NCBI GenBank assembly: GCA_003142355.1
Contig: PLMF01000257.1
Coordinates: 6,772 to 16,360, forward strand
DNA from: Bryobacterales bacterium
GTDB taxonomy: Bacteria > Acidobacteriota > Terriglobia > Bryobacterales > Bryobacteraceae
Reading direction: 5' to 3'
DNA: 9,589 bases
The notes under the pieces are model-generated. The model searched no databases. It saw only the letters and a list, made by a program, of their open reading frames with translations, and was not told where the DNA came from. A program made the position numbers and the translations under genes. Of the stretch, positions 5,952 through 9,589 are shown one piece after another. How positions within the stretch are numbered: the first letter of the stretch is position 1; every line of letters starts with the position of its first letter.

Positions 5952-6851
5952 ATGCCCGAACTCCCGGACATCGCGGCTTACATTGCGGCGCTCGAACCGC
6001 GCGTGATGGGGCTGCCGCTCGAAGGCGTGCGGCTTGTAAGCCCGTTTCTGCTTCGAACCACGACGCCGGTGCTCTCGGAAGCGGCGGGAAGAACTGTGCG
6101 CGAACTGCGGCGAGTGGGAAAGCGCATCGCCATTGGCCTGGATGGCGACCTCTGGCTGGTGCTGCACCTGATGATCGCCGGCCGCCTGCATTGGAAGCCT
6201 GCCCACGCGGCCCTCAGGGGGCGCCAGAACCTGGCGGCTTTCGATTTCCCGCCGGGCTCGCTCACGCTCACAGAGGCTGGCAGCAAGCGGAGGGCATCGC
6301 TCCACGTGGTGGCGGGCGAGGCCGGCCTGCTCGCCATGGACCCGGGAGGCATAGACGTTCTCACGGCCGATCTGGCAGGCTTCCGCGCCGCGCTGATCCG
6401 TGAAAACCGGACTCTGAAGCGGGCATTGACAGATCCGCGCATCGTCAGCGGCATCGGGAACGCGTACTCGGACGAGATTCTCCACGCCGCCCGACTCTCG
6501 CCCCTCGCTCTGACCCGCAAGTTGACGGACGAGGAATGGGACCGGCTCTTCGCGGCGACTCGCGGCACGCTCGAACTGTGGGTCGGGCGCCTGTTGGCGG
6601 AGGCGCGCGCGCGGTTCCCGGAGAAGGTCACTGCGTTTCGCGAAGACATGGCCGTTCATGGGCGCTACGGAGAACCGTGCCGGCGGTGCGGCGCGAAGAT
6701 TCTCCGTATCCGTTATGCGGACAACGAAACGAACTACTGCGCGAGCTGCCAGACCGGCGGGCGGGTGCTCGCCGATCGCGGGCTTTCCCGGCTGCTGGGC
6801 GCCGACTGGCCGCGCACGCTCGATGAATTGGAGGATCTGCGGCGGCATTGA
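5952..6851 (+). CDS. Fpg/Nei family DNA glycosylase/AP lyase
   Basis: The 299-residue protein starts MPELPDIAAYIAALEP. After Met removal the N-terminal proline is the catalytic nucleophile, next to Glu3. Lys57 (RRVGKRIAIGL) fits the conserved beta-hairpin lysine, and LHLMIAGRLHW corresponds to the LHLGMTGRL motif. Residues about 153-183 are the helix-two-turn-helix (RIVSGIGNAYSDEILHAARL), and Cys243, 246, 263 and 266 form the C-terminal zinc finger (CRRCG...YCASCQ). The enzyme excises oxidised bases such as 8-oxoguanine or formamidopyrimidines and cuts the abasic site in base excision repair. The tail after the zinc finger (QTGGRVLADRGLSRLLGADW) extends beyond the usual Fpg end, which fits the longer Fpg/Nei subgroup, so I do not choose between mutM and nei. 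GGGGA lies very close to the ATG as a weak ribosome site. All catalytic residues seem present. Confidence 0.92.
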   Translation: MPELPDIAAYIAALEPRVMGLPLEGVRLVSPFLLRTTTPVLSEAAGRTVRELRRVGKRIAIGLDGDLWLVLHLMIAGRLHWKPAHAALRGRQNLAAFDFPPGSLTLTEAGSKRRASLHVVAGEAGLLAMDPGGIDVLTADLAGFRAALIRENRTLKRALTDPRIVSGIGNAYSDEILHAARLSPLALTRKLTDEEWDRLFAATRGTLELWVGRLLAEARARFPEKVTAFREDMAVHGRYGEPCRRCGAKILRIRYADNETNYCASCQTGGRVLADRGLSRLLGADWPRTLDELEDLRRH

Positions 6852-6866
6852 ACCGGCGCCGGTTGA
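6837..6866. repeat. Repeat copy 1 spanning glycosylase stop, with 14-bp palindrome
   Basis: Contains TTGAACCGGCGCCGGTTGA, whose centre AACCGGCGCCGGTT (6851-6864) is a perfect palindrome. It matches 7814-7840 except for a three-base gap and one mismatch. The glycosylase stop codon (6849-6851) lies inside it. Confidence 0.7.
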
Positions 6867-6877
6867 TGCGCCACAAT
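6848..6877 (+). promoter_or_regulatory. Possible promoter TTGAAC-18-CACAAT for the VapB/PIN pair
   Basis: TTGAAC (6848-6853) overlaps the glycosylase stop codon, and CACAAT (6872-6877) lies 18 bases on. A GGGAG ribosome site (6884-6888) is nine bases before the ATG at 6898. The palindrome 6851-6864 lies between the two hexamers, where a VapB-type repressor could bind. This is a moderate match only. Confidence 0.35.
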
Positions 6878-6897
6878 AGGACAGGGAGCGTACGCAG

Positions 6898-7170
6898 ATG
6901 GCGAACTTGATCATCGAAGTGCCGGACCACCTTGTGAGGAGCCTTGCGGGGATCGCGGCGGCACAGCGCAAGAGCGTCCAACAACTGGCCCTCGAACAAT
7001 TGAGTTCGCTCGTCGAGGTCGCCCCCGGACCTCGCGCTGGATCTCCAGCCGCGGTCTTGCGCGCCATGCAGGAACCGCCGCACCTGAGTTCGGCGGATGT
7101 CGACGAACTCGACGCCGTCATCGCGGCTGGCCGGCTTCCTATCCGGACACGAGACCTTTTTTCGGACTGA
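6898..7170 (+). CDS. VapB-like antitoxin of a PIN-domain toxin
   Basis: The 90-residue protein begins MANLIIEVPDHLVRSLAGIA and continues AAQRKSVQQLALEQLSSLVE. This is a strand followed by two helices, as in ribbon-helix-helix-type DNA-binding antitoxins. The second half (SPAAVLRAMQEPPHLSSADV, DELDAVIAAGRLPIRTRDLF) is the linker and toxin-binding tail. In known systems such antitoxins neutralise the partner PIN ribonuclease and repress their own operon. GGGAG at 6884-6888 is a fair ribosome site. The gene ends with TGA at 7168-7170, and the PIN toxin frame continues in the same reading frame directly after it. The family call rests on size, fold pattern and neighbour; it could belong to another RHH-type antitoxin family. 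Confidence 0.75.
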   Translation: MANLIIEVPDHLVRSLAGIAAAQRKSVQQLALEQLSSLVEVAPGPRAGSPAAVLRAMQEPPHLSSADVDELDAVIAAGRLPIRTRDLFSD

Positions 7171-7173
7171 TCC

Positions 7174-7578
7174 ATCGCGATCTATCTTCTCGATATCAAC
7201 GCGATGAGCGCTCTGATGCGGGCCGATGTGCGAATGGCGTCCTGGCTGTCATCGATTGGAGCCGACGACCGTGTTGCGATTTGTACCATAACCCGTGGGG
7301 AGGTCCTGTTCGGCTTGGAGAGGCTGGCTCAGGGGCGACGCCGAACCGAACTTGAAACGAAGGCCGGGAAGCTGTTCGCAATATTGCGGTGTGAGCCGGT
7401 GCCGCCGGCCGCCGCGGATCGGTACGCGAGCGTGAAGATATCTCAACAGCGCCGCGGCCTTCCGCTGGATGAGAACGATCTTTGGATTGCTGCAACCGCC
7501 CTTCTCATGGAGGCAACGCTTGTTAGCCGCGACAGCGACTTCCAAGGAGTCGAAGGGCTCGCACTGGTTGAGCCCTAG
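7174..7578 (+). CDS. PIN-domain toxin (VapC-like) with apparent ATC start
   Basis: The 134-residue PIN protein carries all four acidic metal-binding positions of VapC ribonucleases: Asp7 (IYLLDINAM), Glu43 (ITRGEVLFGL), Asp102 (LDENDLWIAATAL) and Asp120 (LVSRDSDF). The reading frame from 7171 contains no ATG, GTG, TTG or CTG before the first Asp codon (7192-7194). The first ATG, at 7204, would remove the first strand and Asp7. Aligned with typical VapC starts (M-x-x-Y-L-L-D), the start falls on ATC 7174 or ATC 7180. I annotate 7174, three bases after the antitoxin stop. Either a rare ATC start is used by coupling, the antitoxin TGA (same frame) is read through, or the start has been lost by mutation and the toxin is silent. 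VapC enzymes cut tRNA or rRNA; the target here is unknown. Confidence 0.75.
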   Translation: MAIYLLDINAMSALMRADVRMASWLSSIGADDRVAICTITRGEVLFGLERLAQGRRRTELETKAGKLFAILRCEPVPPAAADRYASVKISQQRRGLPLDENDLWIAATALLMEATLVSRDSDFQGVEGLALVEP

Positions 7579-7663
7579 GCCCAATTAGTCCCACCGGGTT
7601 CGCTCTGAATTCCCGTTCCCGGCCAGCGGCAACGCCGGAATTTGCGTGGCTGGAGAACCGGGG

Positions 7664-7825
7664 ATGAAGGTATTGCATAATGGAAGCAGAGTGGCGTTGT
7701 CTATCGACATGCCGGAAGATGTGCGAAGCGCCCTGGAAGGGCGGTGGGGGAATCTATCGCGGCGTCTCACCGAGAACCTGGCGCTCGATGGCTACCGGCA
7801 GGGGCTGCTTAGCCTGCGGCGTTGA
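7664..7825 (+). CDS. Shortened UPF0175-type antitoxin
   Basis: This 53-residue frame starts at ATG 7664 with GGAG (7652-7655) eight bases upstream. It reads LSIDMPEDVRSALEGRWGNL followed by SRRLTENLALDGYRQGLLS. The pattern of IxxPED...LxxxLxExLALxGYRxGxLS matches the N-terminal part of UPF0175 proteins, antitoxin-like proteins often found near PIN-type genes. Family members are usually around 75-90 residues and continue after the GRLS motif with a small helix-turn-helix (LLGLS type). Here the protein ends with LRR and a stop inside a repeat shared with the glycosylase 3' end, and the missing part is not seen in any frame downstream. It is most likely a truncated remnant. No toxin partner follows it; the PIN gene ends 85 bases before it. 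Confidence 0.6.
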   Translation: MKVLHNGSRVALSIDMPEDVRSALEGRWGNLSRRLTENLALDGYRQGLLSLRR

Positions 7826-7840
7826 ACGGGCGCCGGTTGA
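7814..7840. repeat. Repeat copy 2 spanning the UPF0175 stop
   Basis: Reads CTGCGGCG then TTGAACGGGCGCCGGTTGA. It is the same sequence as 6837-6866, with three bases missing and one substitution that spoils the palindrome. The truncated antitoxin's stop codon (7823-7825) lies inside it, at the same relative place as the glycosylase stop in copy 1. Confidence 0.7.
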
Positions 7841-7916
7841 GCCCGACCGGCCCTGCCGCGACAAGTGAGGTGGGCCTGCCGGATGATTGGGACGCCTGCC
7901 GGGGGTGGTCCAAAGA

Positions 7917-7961
7917 GCGTCCCGATGAGTCGGGACGCGGCAGACTGAGAGTCTGCGCCAC
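7917..7961. repeat. Tandem-hairpin cassette A
   Basis: Two adjacent hairpins: GCGTCCCGA/TCGGGACGC (7917-7925, 7930-7938; loop TGAG), then GCAGACT/AGTCTGC (7940-7946, 7950-7956; loop GAG), followed by GCCAC. The second hairpin and tail have the same lengths as in cassette B at 8541-8583. No T run follows. It lies between the truncated antitoxin and the 3' end of the orphan hicB. Confidence 0.75.
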
Positions 7962-7978
7962 GCCGCTCTCTGAACGAC

Positions 7979-8437
7979 CTAAGCCGCGTCCTCCACTTCC
8001 ATGGTGAGCCGTTTGCCCAATACCGCCAGGGCGGCCTGGATCTTTTCGGCTTTGGTTTCGTGCGCGGGATCGAGCATGCGGCGCACGACGCGTTCATCGA
8101 CGTTCAGACGCCGCGCCAACTCGGAATTGTTGATGCCGTGGTCCCGCATCGCGAGATAGAGGGCCAGCTTGGGAGCGAGCCACCAGGGGACCGGGATCAG
8201 GCGCTGGCCGCGTTTGGCGGGCGATGGCGCGGGGATTTCTTCGCGCCGCGAAAGGCGAATGGAAAGATCGGAACCTAAGGCGTCAATGGCTTCTTCCATT
8301 GCCTCCGACAGGTTCCGGCCATCGGTTGCTACACGCGGGAAATCGACGAATTCGACCAGGACGCGGCCGTCCGATCTGGCTGAGAGTTTGGCGGGATACG
8401 TAAATGCAGACCTGCGCTCGGATTCCGCGCCCTTCAC
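7979..8437 (-). CDS. HicB family antitoxin with C-terminal HTH, orphan
   Basis: The start is GTG 8437-8435 and the product has 152 residues. Residues about 12-62 are the HicB partial RNase H-like domain (FTYPAKLSARSDGRVLVEFV, DFPRVATDGRNLSEAMEEAI). A linker SRREEIPAPSPAKRG follows, then a C-terminal helix-turn-helix (about 89-141: LALYLAMRDHGINNSELARR, LNVDERVVRRMLDP). This is the long HicB form, in which the HTH binds the operon's own operator. No ATG lies before the first strand, so GTG is the only reasonable start. No hicA is found on either side, so it is an orphan and may act mainly as a DNA-binding regulator. Its promoter contains a perfect inverted repeat (8448-8465), the natural autoregulatory operator. 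The GTG sits near the predicted transcription start, so translation may be leaderless. Confidence 0.85.
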   Translation of the reverse strand: MKGAESERRSAFTYPAKLSARSDGRVLVEFVDFPRVATDGRNLSEAMEEAIDALGSDLSIRLSRREEIPAPSPAKRGQRLIPVPWWLAPKLALYLAMRDHGINNSELARRLNVDERVVRRMLDPAHETKAEKIQAALAVLGKRLTMEVEDAA

Positions 8438-8443
8438 GCTTCC

Positions 8444-8472
8444 ATGGTCGGACAGAACTGTCCGAATGTCAA
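8444..8472 (-). promoter_or_regulatory. Promoter TTGACA-17-GACCAT of orphan hicB
   Basis: On the minus strand a perfect TTGACA (8472-8467) is followed after 17 bases by GACCAT (8449-8444), a weak -10. Transcription would start around 8437, at the GTG start codon. Confidence 0.6.
8448..8465. promoter_or_regulatory. Operator: perfect inverted repeat TCGGACAG-AA-CTGTCCGA
   Basis: Two perfect eight-base arms around a two-base centre fill the spacer between -35 and -10 of the orphan hicB gene. The place and symmetry fit a dimeric HTH repressor that blocks RNA polymerase, most simply HicB itself. Confidence 0.7.
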
Positions 8473-8540
8473 GAGTGGCCAGGAAAGGCGGTTCACAGGA
8501 GCGACTTTGGGATTACGGGGCTTCGCGGAATACAGTGACA

Positions 8541-8583
8541 GCGGCGGTTGCCAACCGCCGCGCAGGATGCCATCCTGCCCCAC
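8541..8583. repeat. Tandem-hairpin cassette B
   Basis: Two adjacent hairpins: GCGGCGGTT/AACCGCCGC (8541-8549, 8553-8561; loop GCC), then GCAGGAT/ATCCTGC (8562-8568, 8572-8578; loop GCC), followed by CCCAC. It matches cassette A in layout: a nine-base stem, then GCAG-nine bases-CTGC, then (G/C)CCAC. It lies between orphan hicB and the propeller gene. Confidence 0.75.
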
Positions 8584-8617
8584 AATGGGGAATTCGGTAC
8601 TCCAGGGGCCTTTATTC

Positions 8618-8635
8618 TACAATCAACCCAGGGAG
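8618..8635 (+). promoter_or_regulatory. -10 TACAAT and ribosome site GGGAG of the propeller gene
   Basis: TACAAT (8618-8623) matches five of six -10 positions; no clear -35 is seen. GGGAG (8631-8635) lies six bases before the ATG at 8642 and fixes that start. Confidence 0.5.
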
Positions 8636-8641
8636 TGAATC

Positions 8642-9589
8642 ATGAGAACGCGAAGGCTTCTGTGCGGCGCGATCCTGCTTTCCCTGGTGGCGTACGCGGC
8701 CGACTGGCCGCAGTGGCGCGGACCGCAGCGGAACGGGGTTTCTTCCGAAACCGGGCTGCTGAAGGAGTGGCCCAAGGAAGGGCCGCGGCTGGTTTGGCAG
8801 GCCAAGGACATCGGCGATGGCTACGCGACGCCATCCGTCGTGGGGAATCGTATTTATCTGCTGAGCAACCGGGGGCTGGACAACGAATTCGTGCAGGCGC
8901 TCTCCACCCAGGATGGGAAACAGGTGTGGGCCACCAGGCTCGGGAAAGTCGGAAATCCCGACCAGATGCCTTCGTTTCCCACGGCCCGGTCTACACCAAC
9001 CGTCGATGGCGGGCTGATGTATGCGCTGGGCTCCGATGGCGACCTGGCGTGCCTGGAAACCGTGAGCGGGAAGATTCGATGGCAGAAGAGCCTGCGCACC
9101 GATTTCGGCGGCCATCCAGGGCGGTGGGCCTATGCCGAATCGCCGCTGGTCGATGGGGACGTGGTGGTGGTGACGCCGGGCGGCGCGCAGGCCACCATCG
9201 TGGCACTGAACAAGAAGACCGGTGAAGCCATCTGGAAATCGGCGGTGCCGGGCGGCGACGACGCGGCCTATGCATCGATCATCATCGTGGAGGCCGCCGG
9301 CCACAGGCAGTACGTGCAGTTCCTGGCAAAAGGCGTTGCGGCGGTGGACGCCAAAACGGGCCAGTTCTTGTGGCGCTACGACGCGACGGGCAAGGGCAAC
9401 ACCAACATACTGTCAGCCGTGACCAGTGGCGGATACGTCTACAGCTCGCAGAACCCGGGACCGGGCGGGCTGCTCCGCCTGACGGCCGCCGGCCAGGGTG
9501 TCGCAGCCGAGGAGGTTTACCTCCAGCGGGGCCCGCCAAGCAGCAAAGCCGGCGGTTCAGTGGTAGTTGGCGCGACCCACTATGGCACC
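8642..9589 (+). CDS. Secreted PQQ-like beta-propeller protein, runs off right edge
   Basis: The plus strand is open from ATG 8642 to the window end, 316 codons with no stop. A signal peptide (MRTRRLLCGAILLSLVAYA) is probably cut after Ala19. The mature protein starts with DWPQWRGPQRNG, an opening seen in many exported PQQ-like repeat proteins of Acidobacteria and Planctomycetes. At least four propeller blades follow, each with the strand pattern (P)xVxxxxVYxxxxxGxxxALxxxTGxxxW. They end at ALSTQDGKQVW (86-96), CLETVSGKIRW (137-147), ALNKKTGEAIW and AVDAKTGQFLW. The full protein probably has eight blades in about 400-440 residues. Relatives include BamB-like and PQQ-dependent dehydrogenase-like proteins. 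I see nothing that proves PQQ binding or enzyme activity, so the role outside the cytoplasm is open. Confidence 0.85.
   Translation, partial: MRTRRLLCGAILLSLVAYAADWPQWRGPQRNGVSSETGLLKEWPKEGPRLVWQAKDIGDGYATPSVVGNRIYLLSNRGLDNEFVQALSTQDGKQVWATRLGKVGNPDQMPSFPTARSTPTVDGGLMYALGSDGDLACLETVSGKIRWQKSLRTDFGGHPGRWAYAESPLVDGDVVVVTPGGAQATIVALNKKTGEAIWKSAVPGGDDAAYASIIIVEAAGHRQYVQFLAKGVAAVDAKTGQFLWRYDATGKGNTNILSAVTSGGYVYSSQNPGPGGLLRLTAAGQGVAAEEVYLQRGPPSSKAGGSVVVGATHYGT

Noticed and set aside
5751..7175. 474-codon open frame on the minus strand
   Set aside because: It lies opposite the clearly conserved glycosylase and VapB genes; its translation has no known domain and is a product of high GC content.
7917..7956. 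Intrinsic terminator
   Set aside because: The stems are strong but no T-rich tail follows on either strand; the match to cassette B favours a dispersed repeat.
8548..9225. 225-codon plus-strand frame over the propeller gene
   Set aside because: It begins inside hairpin cassette B and is a shifted frame of the PQQ-like protein, which has signal peptide, motifs and ribosome site.

Overview
The window is GC-rich chromosomal DNA from a bacterium that looks like an Acidobacteriota member, most likely of the Solibacter/Bryobacter type. This is an inference from gene style: a GT4-like glycosyltransferase opening with a YCGSCLRDN motif, a winged-helix/TolB-like/TPR one-component regulator, a PQQ-like propeller protein with a DWPQWRGP motif, many toxin-antitoxin (TA) genes, compact hairpin repeats, and promoters placed almost on the start codon. 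No rRNA, tRNA, CRISPR array, phage module or transposase was found.

Layout. At the left edge (minus strand, running off the window) is the N-terminal half of a glycosyltransferase. Its upstream region (670-1263) has no convincing gene. It holds four copies of an ATTGGGTTCGTTTCGtAA repeat and a duplicated, internally deleted copy of the glycosyltransferase 5' end. Next comes a two-gene unit (1264-2058) of a small partner protein and a zeta-toxin-like kinase, then hicB (2119-2334) with an overlapping broken hicA (2331-2539). After a 310-base blank stretch, a secreted two-repeat protein (minus, 2850-3725) stands head-to-head with the regulator (3875-5626). A 325-base gap with a strong hairpin precedes an Fpg/Nei family DNA glycosylase (5952-6851).

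The right half continues with a VapB-like antitoxin and PIN-domain toxin (6898-7578) whose natural start codon appears to be ATC. A shortened UPF0175-type antitoxin (7664-7825) and an orphan HicB-HTH regulator (minus, 7979-8437) follow. The last has a perfect inverted repeat between its -35 and -10 elements. A secreted PQQ-like beta-propeller protein runs off the right edge. Two tandem-hairpin cassettes of the same design flank the orphan HicB gene.

Taken together, five TA loci or remnants are packed into about 7 kb between ordinary genes. Two look intact (the zeta unit and the orphan HicB), one is doubly damaged (hicA), one has a doubtful start (PIN toxin) and one is truncated (UPF0175). I see no completely new multi-gene system. 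The most distinctive signals are the decaying TA set, the HicB operator/promoter, the leaderless promoter of the regulator, and the repeat structures.
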